From Burkholderiales bacterium (GTDB taxonomy: Bacteria > Pseudomonadota > Gammaproteobacteria > Burkholderiales > Usitatibacteraceae), in assembly GCA_025359985.1 (NCBI GenBank), contig JANYDB010000128.1, positions 1 through 64,000 on the forward strand: 64,000 nt of DNA, read 5' to 3'. The position numbers and the translations under genes were made by a program. Each line of letters starts with the position of its first letter. Within the stretch, counting starts at the first letter, position 1. The notes beneath the pieces are model-generated. The model ran no database searches. It saw only the letters and a list, made by a program, of their open reading frames with translations, and was not told the origin of the DNA. Below, piece by piece: positions 8,599 through 17,764 of the stretch.

Positions 8599-9303
8599 AT
8601 GCCTATGAAATTAAAACTCATTGCCTTGGTGCCTGCAGCCGGTATGGGCACCCGCTTGGGCGATGCGTTGCCCAAGCAGTATCTGAATCTCAACGGCGTG
8701 CCGATGATTTTTCATGCGCTGAAAGCGCTCGCGGCGGTCAAGCGAATCGATAAAATCGTGGTGGTGCTGTCGCCCGAAGACAAGCATTGGCGGGCTTCTT
8801 CAGCCATTTTTGATAGTCTGGGCGCGCGTATTTCGGTGGCTTATATTGGCGGACAATCACGCGGCGAAAGCGTCGCTAATGGACTTGCTCACATCGAAGC
8901 GGAAATGGCCAAAGATGATTGGGTCATGGTGCATGATGCGGCGCGGCCGTGTATTCGCACTGAACTGGTAGAGCAGTTTATTGATGAGCTGGAAAGCGAT
9001 CTGGTCGGCGGTTTGTTGGCGCTACCGTTGGCTGACACCATCAAATTTGATGATGGTGATTTGCGTGTCGCAAAAACGATTCCGCGTGATGGTATCTGGC
9101 GCGCACAGACGCCACAAATGTTTCGCTTTGGCTTACTAAAAAATGCGCTGCGCAATTTTATGGAAGCAACCGATGAATCGCAAGCGATCGAATCTATCGG
9201 CCATCGACCCAAACTGGTCATGGGTGATAGCGCCAATCTTAAAGTCACCTACGCGCCAGACTTGCAACTGGCCGGGTTGCTGTTGAACGCCAATTCAAAA
9301 TAA
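8599..9303 (+). CDS. ispD: 2-C-methyl-D-erythritol 4-phosphate cytidylyltransferase
   Basis: IspD transfers CMP from CTP onto MEP in the non-mevalonate isoprenoid pathway. The N-terminus carries the nucleotide-binding VPAAGMGTRLGDALPKQY signature (residues 11-28), and the centre carries VHDAARPC, the conserved metal/substrate loop. Length is 234 residues from ATG 8599; a second in-frame ATG at 8605 is an equally plausible start. ispF follows after 12 bp, the common betaproteobacterial ispDF pair, so two steps of the MEP pathway (with the intervening IspE elsewhere) are cotranscribed. Confidence 0.97.
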   Translation: MPMKLKLIALVPAAGMGTRLGDALPKQYLNLNGVPMIFHALKALAAVKRIDKIVVVLSPEDKHWRASSAIFDSLGARISVAYIGGQSRGESVANGLAHIEAEMAKDDWVMVHDAARPCIRTELVEQFIDELESDLVGGLLALPLADTIKFDDGDLRVAKTIPRDGIWRAQTPQMFRFGLLKNALRNFMEATDESQAIESIGHRPKLVMGDSANLKVTYAPDLQLAGLLLNANSK

Positions 9304-9315
9304 GGGAAATCGCAT

Positions 9316-9804
9316 ATGAGCGCAGCTTTCAGAATCGGTCACGGCTTTGATGTGCACCCGCTAGTGCCGGGCCGAAAATGCATCATCGGCGGTGTTGAGA
9401 TTGCAAATGATCGCGGCCTGCTGGGTCACTCCGATGCGGATGTGCTGCTGCATGCCGTCTGCGATGCACTGCTGGGTGCGGCAGCACTCGGCGACATCGG
9501 TAAACATTTTCCGGACAGTGATACAAAATTCAAAGGCATCAACAGCCGTGAATTATTGAAGCATGTCGGTGCATTGATCCAGACGCAGGGCTATGAGGTG
9601 GGCAATATTGATGCAACCATTATTGCCCAGGCACCCCGCATGGCGACACACATACCTGCCATGGTCGGCAATATTGCGGCGGATCTTGGCTTGCATGTCA
9701 ATCAGGTTAATGTCAAAGCCACCACCACCGAGAAGCTTGGCTTTGCCGGACGTGGCGAAGGTATCGCCGCTGAAGCGGTCTGCTTAATTATTAAGCATCA
9801 CTGA
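9316..9804 (+). CDS. ispF: 2-C-methyl-D-erythritol 2,4-cyclodiphosphate synthase
   Basis: IspF cyclises CDP-ME 2-phosphate to MEcPP with release of CMP, as a Zn-dependent homotrimer. The 162 residues match the family length. The zinc ligands lie in GHGFDVHPL (D and H near residues 10-12) and in [20 protein letters not shown] (H about residue 44). [22 protein letters not shown] is the C-terminal nucleotide-site signature. The Shine-Dalgarno AAGGGAAA lies just upstream of ATG 9316. It is the last gene of the ispDF unit and is followed by a terminator candidate. Confidence 0.98.
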   Translation: MSAAFRIGHGFDVHPLVPGRKCIIGGVEIANDRGLLGHSDADVLLHAVCDALLGAAALGDIGKHFPDSDTKFKGINSRELLKHVGALIQTQGYEVGNIDATIIAQAPRMATHIPAMVGNIAADLGLHVNQVNVKATTTEKLGFAGRGEGIAAEAVCLIIKHH

Positions 9805-9814
9805 TCTGCTCGGC

Positions 9815-9850
9815 CCGCAGGTTTCGCCTGTCGGCGCATTTGCTTTTTTT
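9815..9850 (+). terminator. rho-independent terminator candidate after ispF
   Basis: CCGCAGG (9815-9821) pairs with CCTGTCGG (9827-9834) with one bulged T and a TTTCG loop. A run of seven Ts (9844-9850) follows about ten bases later. The stem-to-tract distance is longer than ideal, so efficiency may be partial. Confidence 0.55.
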
Positions 9851-9885
9851 CTTTAGAAGCATTCATTCAGAGCGCCTGAGGCACT

Positions 9886-9901
9886 TGGCACGGCGCTTGC
9901 A
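9886..9901 (+). promoter_or_regulatory. sigma-54 (RpoN) -24/-12 promoter
   Basis: TGGCAC (9886-9891), five bases, TTGCA (9897-9901) matches the RpoN consensus TGGCAC-N5-TTGCW. The invariant GG (9887-9888) and GC (9899-9900) have the required spacing. Transcription would start near 9912, giving a leader of about 220 nt before the DUF1800 gene. It lies in an intergenic region right after a terminator candidate and points at the downstream gene. An enhancer-binding-protein site was not identified. Confidence 0.75.
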
Positions 9902-10132
9902 AACAGTCATCCGGCATCTCGAATAGTTTGTTTTAACTAGACTTTGAGCGCGGGCAGTGACTGATTTCGGCACACCTGTCTCCGCTTAGAGACGATGGAT
10001 GATTTCGAACAAAACCGGCACAAACTCCATATTCAATTGAGATTGAATTTAGAGCTCACCTTGGCATCGGCGGACGCTAGAACAATTTCCACCATGATCA
10101 ATCGGGTTTTAAATATCAAAAAGGGAATGATA

Positions 10133-13100
10133 ATGAAACGATCAGCCACAGCCCGACTGTTTTATTCAAAACGCTTAAGGAATTTAAGACAGATTTTGTT
10201 TGCATTCGGTGTATTTTGCGCGGCACTGCTAATGGCATCACCGGCATTTGCGCAACAAGCTGCGTCGCAAACAGCACTGCAAGGTGCCACCGTCTCAATG
10301 TGGAACCTTTATAGCCCGATCCTCGATTCGCATGTGGTTGTTACTTCCAAAGTCAGCTATGATTTCCTGATCAGTGTTGGCTGGCAGGGGCAGGGCGTGG
10401 CTTACACGGCGCTGAGCGAACCAGGCCAGGTTGATGGTGTGCCGAGCATGCCGCTATATCGGCTTTACAGCGAAATCATTGGCACCCATTTTTACGCCAC
10501 CCAAAAATGGGCTTATGATTTTCTGGTCAGCCAGGGTTGGAAAGGCGAGGGCATCCGTGCTCATGTTCTGACGCGCGCCACACCATCAGCAATTGCGCTG
10601 GAACGGTTCTGGCATCCTGGCAAACGCCGTCACTTCTGGAGTACCGATCCAGCTGACCGCACCAGGCTGCCCGCCCAAGGCTGGGAATACAACGGTGTGG
10701 TGGGGTATGTTTTACCCGCCACGTTCAATCCCGTCAATGCGGTGCTGCCGCGTTTGCAGCTAGATAGTTCTGTGGCTCTGGGGGTTGTACCGCCTGCCAC
10801 GATTACGCTATCCGTTAAGTCGGCACAAAGCAGCATGGTATGGACCAAGGTCGAATACTATGCGAATAATTTACCCGGCAATACCAAGCTGGGCGAGACG
10901 GCTAATATAGCCATGCCATTTACGTGGAATCCCGGCAATATTGCACAGGGCATTTATGATTTCATGGCGATTGGCACGACCTCAACCGGTGAGCGCATCG
11001 TCACCAATACGGTCAGCATATCGGTGCGGCCTAGAGCTGCAGCGGCCCCGGCTAACATTCCACCTTTGATCAATCTGCAATCGCCCACCAACGGAATCAC
11101 AGTTTCTACTGCCAGTAATATCTCCATCAGTGCAGACGCCAGCGATAGTGATGGTGTCATTGCCCGCGTGGAATTTTTTGCAGATGGTCAAAAGTTAGGT
11201 GAGAAAAATCTGCCTCCTTATAGTTTTGCGTGGCAGCCTTCGGCAGGCGTGCACACCATTACCGTGATCGCCACCGACGATACCAGCGCTAAAAGCAGCA
11301 CAACGCCGGTGATCATTACGGCCAGTAACAGCGTGCTACCGCCGGTGAGCAATCAGCCGCCCACCATCAGCCTCTCAGCACCAGTCAGCAACTTAAACGT
11401 GACCGTCGGCGCGGCGATCAATATGGCGGCCACGGCAGCCGACAGCGACGGTACGGTGGCCAAGGTTGAATTTTTTGCCAATGGCAACAAACTTGGCGAA
11501 GCTACACAGTCTCCCTACACATTCATTTGGACTAATGCAGCCGCCGGTATTTATAGCATCACCGCCAAAGCGACTGACAATCTGGGCCTGAGCGCCACTA
11601 CAGCGCCGGTCAGCATTAATGTGAATGCGGCTGTGGTCATTCCACCGCCCCCTCCACCACCACCACCACCCGCGCCCGGCAATACAGCGCCCACCGTCAG
11701 TCTCACGGCACCAGCCAACAACGCCAGCATAAATGCAGGAACCGCGATTACTATTTCCGCCAACGCAGCCGATGCGAACGGGACTGTGAGCAAGGTGGAA
11801 TTCTTTGCTAACGGTGCCAAGCTCGGTGAGGATACGCAAACACCTTATACGTTTGTGTGGGTCAACGCGGCCGCAGGCTCATACAACCTTACCGCGAAGG
11901 CAACCGATAACGTGGGTGCTGCAACCACTAGCACAGGCATTAACGTGGTCGTCGTCGGCGCGGTTACGCCGCCGGTAGTCGGCAACGGCACAGGCTTGCT
12001 GGCAGAGTATTTTAATAATATTGATCTTATTGCGCCATCAACAGTGGTGCGGGTTGACAGCAATGTTGATTTTGCATGGCTCGATGCAACCATTCCTGCG
12101 CCCGGCATTAACGCCAGTAATTTCTCAGTGCGCTGGACGGGTGAAGTTATTGCCCCCGTTACCGGCGGTGTAATTTTTTCGACTTCCAGTGACGACGGTG
12201 TACGTCTCTGGATTAGCAATCAGCCCAACATCAATAACTGGACTGGGCATGGGGCCACAGTCGATACCGGGGCCGCCGTACAAATGGTGGCGGGGCAGCG
12301 TTATCCGATTCGCCTGGAATACTTTCAGGGCGGTGGCGGCAAGGAAATTAAGCTGCGCTGGGCGCATAGCAGTAACAGCAATATTGCCCAAGCCGTGCCG
12401 ATGGTGAATCTGATGCCGGCCACAACGGCTAATTTTACGCTGCTCCTCACGCTCGCGGCCACTTCACCGGACAGTTTTACGGCACCGAGTGCCATCACGC
12501 TCACCGCTAATCCCACGGTATCGGTTTCCGGTAGCCCGATTGCCAAAGTGGAATTTTTCCAAAGTGCGATGCAGGGCGCTACAAAGCTTGGCGAAGCAGT
12601 GGCTGCACCTTGGGTTTACAACTGGGCGAGCGTCGTCGAAGGTGCCTACAACGTAACGGCACGCGTCACCGATAGTAACGGCGCTACGGGTAGCTCGCTG
12701 CCTGTAAGCTTTACGGTGGCTGCGTCGCCATTAGCAATTTCGGCGGCCACCCGTGATGCGGCACGGTTTCTGGATCAGGCCAGCTTCGGCTCAACGCGTG
12801 AAGAAATTGCGCGGGTCGCCAGTATCGGCATTGATGCTTACCTGAATGAACAATTTGGCGCACCACAAACCTTGCATGTGGATACGGTGCGTAATGATCC
12901 GCTCTATCCCACCCAGCCTTATGCGGTCATGACGCCGTCAATCTGGAAGCAATATTTCGAGGCCAATGATCAACTGCGTCAGCGTGTTGTCTCTGCGTTG
13001 TCGCAAATATTGGTGATCTCGCAGCAGAACAATACGCTCGGTGATCAAGCATGCGCAACGGCGTCATACCTCGATATGCTGGGCCGCAATGCGTTTGGTA

Positions 13101-14401
13101 ATTTCCGCGATATTTTGAAACAAGTCACCCTCAGCCCGGCCATGGGTGAATACCTTGATATGAAGCGCAGCGCGAAAGCAGATGCGGTGCTTAAATCAAA
13201 TCCAAGCGAAAACTATGCGCGTGAATTGATGCAGTTGTTTTCGATCGGTACGGTCATGCTGAATATCGACGGCTCAGTACAATTCAGCAACGGTAAAGCC
13301 GTCGATTCCTACAATGAGGCGAGCGTCCAAGAAGTGGCGCGGGCATTAACCGGCTGGTTCTACGCGGGACAAGACCAAACCAAAACCTGGCGGTGGATAT
13401 ATCCCGATGTGCCGTATCCGAGTGATGCCGCAACGGCTGCCAAAGCTTGCACTGCATGGTCAACCCCGATGGAACCCTGGCGTGCAGCCTATCGCTCCAG
13501 CGACAACACCCGTGATATCACCGGCTCACCACATGACACGGGTGCCAAGACTTTGCTTAGCTATCCCGGCGCAGCCAGCCATAAGCAAAGTCTGCCCGCC
13601 AACCAAACGCCGGAGCAGGATCTGGATGATGTGATCGAAAATGTTTTTAACCATCCCAACGTCGGCACTTTTATCAGCGAGCTGATGATTCAGCGCCTGA
13701 CGGCCAGTAACCCCAGCGGTGCTTATGTGGCGCGGGTGGCGGGTATTTTTAATAACAACGGTACTGGTATTCGTGGCGATATGAAGGCGGTGGTGAGAGC
13801 TATTTTGATGGATGCCGAAGCACGTACTTCGGTGTCGAGTCAAGCGGCATCATTTGGCAAATTACGCGAGCCGATTCTCCGTTTTACGCAAATGCATCGT
13901 GCGTTTGGCGCGCGTATAGCCAGCGGTAATTATGCAAATATCTACGACCTTAGTAGCTCTGACAGCCTCAGCCAAAGCCCGTTGCGTGCGCCAAGTGTGT
14001 TTAATTTCTACCATCCAGATTTCTCGCCAACAGGCCCGGTTTCCCGCGCTTCATTGGTGGGGCCGGAGTTTGAAATTACTAATAGCGCCACGGTGGCCGG
14101 ATTTATGGAGTTCAGTAAATACGCCATCATTGGCGGCTTCGGTCAATATGAATCGGACAAAAATAAATGGCTCAAGCCAAATTATGATTATTACGTGGGC
14201 TTGGCGGGTACCCCGGCAGCCATGGTGGATGCGCTTAATTTGCTACTGCTGTCAGGCTCAATGAGTCCGCAATTCCGCACGCAGCTCGTCGATGTCGCAA
14301 CCAAATTGACCGATAGCAACGCGCTCACGCAAAGTAGCGAACGCTTCAGGCTCGTGCTGTGGCTGATTCTGAATTCGCCTGAATACTCCATACAAAAATA
14401 A
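10133..14401 (+). CDS. Large secreted DUF1800 protein with DUF5648-like, Ig-like and PA14 domains
   Basis: I start at ATG 10133 (1422 residues), which has AAGGGA upstream and opens a signal peptide: KR-rich n-region, FAFGVFCAALLMASPAFA, cleavage near residue 39. Residues about 56-196 hold three 'lyR.y....gTHFYat...y.fl...GW.geG' repeats of the DUF5648 type. Four to five bacterial Ig-like domains follow (about 200-300, 310-405, 409-500, 519-615, 768-862), with the repeated signature KVEFFANGxKLGE. The third and fourth are separated by a 10-proline linker (nt about 11643-11672). A PA14-type domain (GLLAEYFNN... to LRWAHSS, about 619-746) lies before the last Ig domain. From about 871 to the end is DUF1800 (ARFLDQASFGST...; SENYARELMQLFSIG; LTGWFY). 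DUF1800 function is not established; it is characteristically encoded next to DUF1501, as here. PA14 and Ig modules suggest carbohydrate or surface binding outside the cell. Confidence 0.88.
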   Translation: MKRSATARLFYSKRLRNLRQILFAFGVFCAALLMASPAFAQQAASQTALQGATVSMWNLYSPILDSHVVVTSKVSYDFLISVGWQGQGVAYTALSEPGQVDGVPSMPLYRLYSEIIGTHFYATQKWAYDFLVSQGWKGEGIRAHVLTRATPSAIALERFWHPGKRRHFWSTDPADRTRLPAQGWEYNGVVGYVLPATFNPVNAVLPRLQLDSSVALGVVPPATITLSVKSAQSSMVWTKVEYYANNLPGNTKLGETANIAMPFTWNPGNIAQGIYDFMAIGTTSTGERIVTNTVSISVRPRAAAAPANIPPLINLQSPTNGITVSTASNISISADASDSDGVIARVEFFADGQKLGEKNLPPYSFAWQPSAGVHTITVIATDDTSAKSSTTPVIITASNSVLPPVSNQPPTISLSAPVSNLNVTVGAAINMAATAADSDGTVAKVEFFANGNKLGEATQSPYTFIWTNAAAGIYSITAKATDNLGLSATTAPVSINVNAAVVIPPPPPPPPPPAPGNTAPTVSLTAPANNASINAGTAITISANAADANGTVSKVEFFANGAKLGEDTQTPYTFVWVNAAAGSYNLTAKATDNVGAATTSTGINVVVVGAVTPPVVGNGTGLLAEYFNNIDLIAPSTVVRVDSNVDFAWLDATIPAPGINASNFSVRWTGEVIAPVTGGVIFSTSSDDGVRLWISNQPNINNWTGHGATVDTGAAVQMVAGQRYPIRLEYFQGGGGKEIKLRWAHSSNSNIAQAVPMVNLMPATTANFTLLLTLAATSPDSFTAPSAITLTANPTVSVSGSPIAKVEFFQSAMQGATKLGEAVAAPWVYNWASVVEGAYNVTARVTDSNGATGSSLPVSFTVAASPLAISAATRDAARFLDQASFGSTREEIARVASIGIDAYLNEQFGAPQTLHVDTVRNDPLYPTQPYAVMTPSIWKQYFEANDQLRQRVVSALSQILVISQQNNTLGDQACATASYLDMLGRNAFGNFRDILKQVTLSPAMGEYLDMKRSAKADAVLKSNPSENYARELMQLFSIGTVMLNIDGSVQFSNGKAVDSYNEASVQEVARALTGWFYAGQDQTKTWRWIYPDVPYPSDAATAAKACTAWSTPMEPWRAAYRSSDNTRDITGSPHDTGAKTLLSYPGAASHKQSLPANQTPEQDLDDVIENVFNHPNVGTFISELMIQRLTASNPSGAYVARVAGIFNNNGTGIRGDMKAVVRAILMDAEARTSVSSQAASFGKLREPILRFTQMHRAFGARIASGNYANIYDLSSSDSLSQSPLRAPSVFNFYHPDFSPTGPVSRASLVGPEFEITNSATVAGFMEFSKYAIIGGFGQYESDKNKWLKPNYDYYVGLAGTPAAMVDALNLLLLSGSMSPQFRTQLVDVATKLTDSNALTQSSERFRLVLWLILNSPEYSIQK

Positions 14402-14411
14402 GGAATATGAC

Positions 14412-15932
14412 ATGAAAAAAATTGACCTTCATATGGATCGTCGCGGCTTTGTAAAAGCGATCGCAACAGCTGCCGCCGCACCGATGCTGGGCAGCATCAT
14501 GCAGGCAGCCCATGCAGCCGGGCCGTTCAGTGATTACCGCGCGATGGTATGTGTTTTTTTATTTGGTGGCAACGACAGCCAGAACATGATTATTCCGCTG
14601 GGAAGCGAATACGCGGGATACGCAGCAGGCCGTGGTAATTTGGCCATACCCGCCGCAAATGCATTACCGCTCAATGCGAATATATCGGGGCGTTCATTTG
14701 GTCTGCACCCGTCCATGACCGGATTGGCAAATATTTTTAATACAGATCGCAAGCTTGCCGTACTCTCCAATGTTGGGGTGTTACTGCAGCCGACAACGTT
14801 GACAGCTTATCAAGCGCGTTCCAATTTGCCACCGCAATTATTTTCACATTCAGATATGCAAACTCACTGGCAATCCGGTCGGCCTGATTATCCGGCGCTG
14901 AACGGCTGGGGAGGGCGGCTGGCAGACACGGTTGAAGCGGCCAACGGTAATAGCCAGGTATCGGTATCGATCAGTGTTGCGGGGCAGAACTTGCTGCAAA
15001 AAGGTGATCGTGTGGTGAGCTACACGGTATCAGGTTGGGGTGGGCCGAAAAACACGATTTCAAAACGGCTACGCGCTTACCGCGACTGGGATAATTATTC
15101 GGCTTCCCGCCCAGCTCCGCAGTCTGCGTTTGAAACCCAGCTCAATATCGCCCGCAGCAATATTCTGGAAGACCAGTGGGGCGATATGGCGGCACGCGCG
15201 CTGGGTAGCGGTGATTTTGTCAACGGTGTTCTCTATAACCTGGATGCCACGGGCAATCCGCTCAAAGACGCGGCTGGCAATATTTCTGAAAAGTTTGCCG
15301 TGAGCCCGGCACCGCCCACCACCTACACGGATTCTTCGGGCAATCTGCAGTCGAATCGTTTGGCAGGGCAGTTGCGCTCTGTGGCCAACATGATCGCTGC
15401 CCGCGATAGTTTGGGCGTGAAGCGCCAAATATTTTTTGTATCTATCGGCGGCTTTGATACCCATGGCGATCAATTCAAAAATTCAAACAACACGACTACG
15501 CCTATTTTGAGTGGTGCGCATGCTGATCTTTTGAAACAAATTGATGATGCGCTCAGCTGGTTTTATAACTGGACTAAAGCGCAAAATATTGCCAACAATG
15601 TCACCACCTTCACCATGTCTGATTTCGGTCGAACGCTGAGCTCGAACGGCGCTGGCAGTGATCATGGTTGGGGCGGACACCATTTTGCATTGGGTGGCGC
15701 GGTCAACGGCGGGACGCTCTATGGCGGGCCTGGTGCTGGGCAGGAGTTTCCGACTGTTGTTATCGGCGGCTCGACTGATGTGGGGCAAGGACGCTTGCTG
15801 CCGACTACATCGGTCGATGAATATGGTGCCACGTTGGCAAAGTGGATGGGGGCGTCAGCGAGCGATCTGACCACCATATTTCCTAACTTGGGCCGCTTCG
15901 CACGTTCAGGTGGGATGTCATTTTTGACTTGA
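14412..15932 (+). CDS. DUF1501 family protein, Tat-exported
   Basis: This 506-residue protein opens with a twin-arginine signal (DRRGFVKAIATAAAAPMLG, near residues 10-28, cleaved after a second Ala-rich stretch ending AHA). Tat export implies folding, possibly with a cofactor, before secretion. DUF1501 is a sulfatase/alkaline-phosphatase-like fold family. Signatures seen are VFLFGGNDSQNMIIPL near residue 47, SIGGFDTHGDQ in the centre and SDFGRTLSSNG with GSDHGWGGHHFALGG towards the C-terminus. The D/H-rich motifs look like metal ligands, though the reaction is unknown. It begins 10 bp after the DUF1800 gene and is surely cotranscribed. Confidence 0.9.
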   Translation: MKKIDLHMDRRGFVKAIATAAAAPMLGSIMQAAHAAGPFSDYRAMVCVFLFGGNDSQNMIIPLGSEYAGYAAGRGNLAIPAANALPLNANISGRSFGLHPSMTGLANIFNTDRKLAVLSNVGVLLQPTTLTAYQARSNLPPQLFSHSDMQTHWQSGRPDYPALNGWGGRLADTVEAANGNSQVSVSISVAGQNLLQKGDRVVSYTVSGWGGPKNTISKRLRAYRDWDNYSASRPAPQSAFETQLNIARSNILEDQWGDMAARALGSGDFVNGVLYNLDATGNPLKDAAGNISEKFAVSPAPPTTYTDSSGNLQSNRLAGQLRSVANMIAARDSLGVKRQIFFVSIGGFDTHGDQFKNSNNTTTPILSGAHADLLKQIDDALSWFYNWTKAQNIANNVTTFTMSDFGRTLSSNGAGSDHGWGGHHFALGGAVNGGTLYGGPGAGQEFPTVVIGGSTDVGQGRLLPTTSVDEYGATLAKWMGASASDLTTIFPNLGRFARSGGMSFLT

Positions 15933-15982
15933 TTAACTTAACGAAAAATTGTTCATGAGCATGCTGATTTAGTTTAAACGGC

Positions 15983-17038
15983 TTAATCTGCACCACTCAG
16001 ACGGTTTACGATCTTTCGGGAAATTTGCGATAGCGGGGCAACCACCTCTGCCGCGCCTAACTCGATAGCTTCTTTGGGCATGCCAAATACAATACTGCTG
16101 GTTTCGTCCTGCGCAATGGTGAACGCGCCGTTACTGCGCATGGCCAGTAAACCCTTTGCACCGTCTTTGCCCATGCCGGTAAGGATAACCCCGATGGCAT
16201 CAGCGCCTGCGGCTTCTGCAGCCGATTGAAACAAAACATCAACGGATGGCCGATGCAGATTGACCGGCGCATCAGCGCCCAGTTTGATGCCGTAACCGCG
16301 GCCAGCATAGCGTTCAACCCGCAAGTGAAACCCGCCAGGCGCAACATAGGCATGGCCGGGTAGTACCGCCTCCTCGTCTTCTGCTTCTTTAACGGTAATT
16401 TTGCAAAGTCCATCAAGGCGTTTTGCAAACAGTTTGGTGAAGGTGGCCGGCATATGCTGCGCAATTAGAATCGCCGGCGAGTCTTCCGGCATGGAAACCA
16501 GAATATCTTTTAATGCCTCTGCGCCGCCCGTTGAAGCGCCCATAAAAATAATACGGTTGGTCGATTGCAGGTTGTTGCCTAGCAGCGGTAATACCTCGTC
16601 TGCATCGACCGCCCGATTGATGTCAAGCGGCTCAATTTTGTCGCGTGCCGCATACGCGCCGCGAATTTTTTCAACGATCAATTGCGCGTAGTCTTCATCA
16701 GCGCCCGATACCGAGGTTGGCTTGCCGACGAAATCAACAGCGCCCATTGCAAGTGCACGGAAGGCAACATCTGAGCCTTCCTGAGTGTGCGAGGAGAGCA
16801 TGACCACCGGCATTGGTCGTACCCGCATCAGGCGGCGCAAAAAAGACAGCCCGTTCATGTTGGGCATTTCAATATCCAGGGTGAGAACATCCGGGTTCAG
16901 GGTGCGAATCATTTCCCGTGCAATTAACGGATCAGGCGCTGCGCCGACCACCATCATGTCAGTTTGCTCGTTGATGATTTCTTTCAGGATGTTACGGATC
17001 AGCGCCGAATCATCAATCACTAAAACTTTAATTTTCAT
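15983..17038 (-). CDS. cheB: Chemotaxis protein-glutamate methylesterase/deamidase CheB
   Basis: CheB removes methyl groups from receptor glutamates when phosphorylated by CheA. The 351-residue protein has an N-terminal receiver domain (acidic pair D9-D10, phospho-acceptor D55 in LTLDIEMPNMNG). A C-terminal methylesterase follows with the Ser nucleophile in MGASTGGAEAL, the His in AQHMPATFT and the Asp in LTGMGKDG. All catalytic elements are intact. It is the last gene of the nine-gene minus-strand chemotaxis operon and is convergent with the DUF1501 gene. Confidence 0.97.
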   Translation of the reverse strand: MKIKVLVIDDSALIRNILKEIINEQTDMMVVGAAPDPLIAREMIRTLNPDVLTLDIEMPNMNGLSFLRRLMRVRPMPVVMLSSHTQEGSDVAFRALAMGAVDFVGKPTSVSGADEDYAQLIVEKIRGAYAARDKIEPLDINRAVDADEVLPLLGNNLQSTNRIIFMGASTGGAEALKDILVSMPEDSPAILIAQHMPATFTKLFAKRLDGLCKITVKEAEDEEAVLPGHAYVAPGGFHLRVERYAGRGYGIKLGADAPVNLHRPSVDVLFQSAAEAAGADAIGVILTGMGKDGAKGLLAMRSNGAFTIAQDETSSIVFGMPKEAIELGAAEVVAPLSQISRKIVNRLSGAD

Positions 17039-17095
17039 TTCCTGTATTCCAAATTTGGGTGCGCTAGCATCGTTTGATGCGCTGCACAGTTTTAA

Positions 17096-17764
17096 TTATT
17101 TAAATATTTCTATATCGCCGCCGACCACCACATTACGTAAACGCATGTCGTATTCGCTTTCACGTTCAGCAATAGTGTGGTTATGCAGCTCTTTGATTTT
17201 TTTAACCAGCACGCGGCCCGTTGTCGGGAAATAGTAAATTTTACGCGGATGTACGCCCAACAAGTCTTCGGCGACCATTTTGATACGTTCATTACGCAAA
17301 TACTCGCCCACAAAATTGGCGTTGGCTTCACCTATGCTGTTCATCGTAAAGCCCCGCAGTACATTGCCGCCACCGAAAACTTTGGCCTCCATATTCTCGC
17401 GCCGGGCCCCCATTTTTATCAGCTGGTTGATGAGAATTTCCATCGCAAAAGTACCGTAGCGCGCGGACATCGAAACGGGGTTGTGCGGGTCTTGCTCGCG
17501 GCGCGGCAGCATAAAGTGATTCATGCCGCCGATATTGAGGCGCGTGTCTTGAATACAGGCGGCTACACAAGAGCCCAGCACCGTCACTAGCACCATATTT
17601 TTATCAGTTGCAAAATATTCACCAGGCAATATTTTGGCCGCCTCGCATTGAAAGTGGCGATCAAAATAGCGGCTCGGTGATCCGTTGGCAGATGCCTTAT
17701 TCAGACTGCCGACATCAATATCCCCAGTGCTGCCGAAGCTTTTGGTACCGCTGGTCGTGTTCAC
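17096..17764 (-). CDS. cheD: Chemoreceptor glutamine deamidase CheD
   Basis: CheD deamidates receptor glutamines and in some bacteria interacts with CheC. The 222-residue protein has the catalytic cysteine in TVLGSCVAACIQD, the histidine in GGMNHFMLP and a VFGGGNVL motif, so the Cys-His-Thr site looks complete. It starts at a GTG that overlaps the cheR stop by four bases (GTGA), indicating translational coupling. The N-terminal 35 residues are family-atypical and probably disordered. A co-present CheB means both a dedicated deamidase and a methylesterase serve this pathway. Confidence 0.95.
   Translation of the reverse strand: MNTTSGTKSFGSTGDIDVGSLNKASANGSPSRYFDRHFQCEAAKILPGEYFATDKNMVLVTVLGSCVAACIQDTRLNIGGMNHFMLPRREQDPHNPVSMSARYGTFAMEILINQLIKMGARRENMEAKVFGGGNVLRGFTMNSIGEANANFVGEYLRNERIKMVAEDLLGVHPRKIYYFPTTGRVLVKKIKELHNHTIAERESEYDMRLRNVVVGGDIEIFK

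Larger units (their letters stand above)
9805..10132. other. 328-bp regulatory gap between ispF and the DUF1800 gene
   Basis: The gap holds, in order, the ispDF terminator candidate (9815-9850), a sigma-54-type promoter (9886-9901) and about 220 bp of untranslated leader. An in-frame ATG at 9995 would extend the downstream protein, but it encodes no signal sequence and is treated as leader. Confidence 0.6.

Noticed and set aside
8475-8693. N-terminal extension of the quinone oxidoreductase to 8693
   Set aside because: It would overlap the ispD start, lacks family similarity, and a GGAG site fits the start at 8474.
9781-9797. TGCTTAAT/ATTAAGCA inverted repeat at the end of ispF
   Set aside because: It lies inside the conserved C-terminal codons of ispF and has no T-tract; most likely chance.
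9995-10132. N-terminal extension of the DUF1800 protein from ATG 9995
   Set aside because: It would bury the signal peptide behind 46 residues; ATG 10133 has a Shine-Dalgarno and begins the n-region directly.
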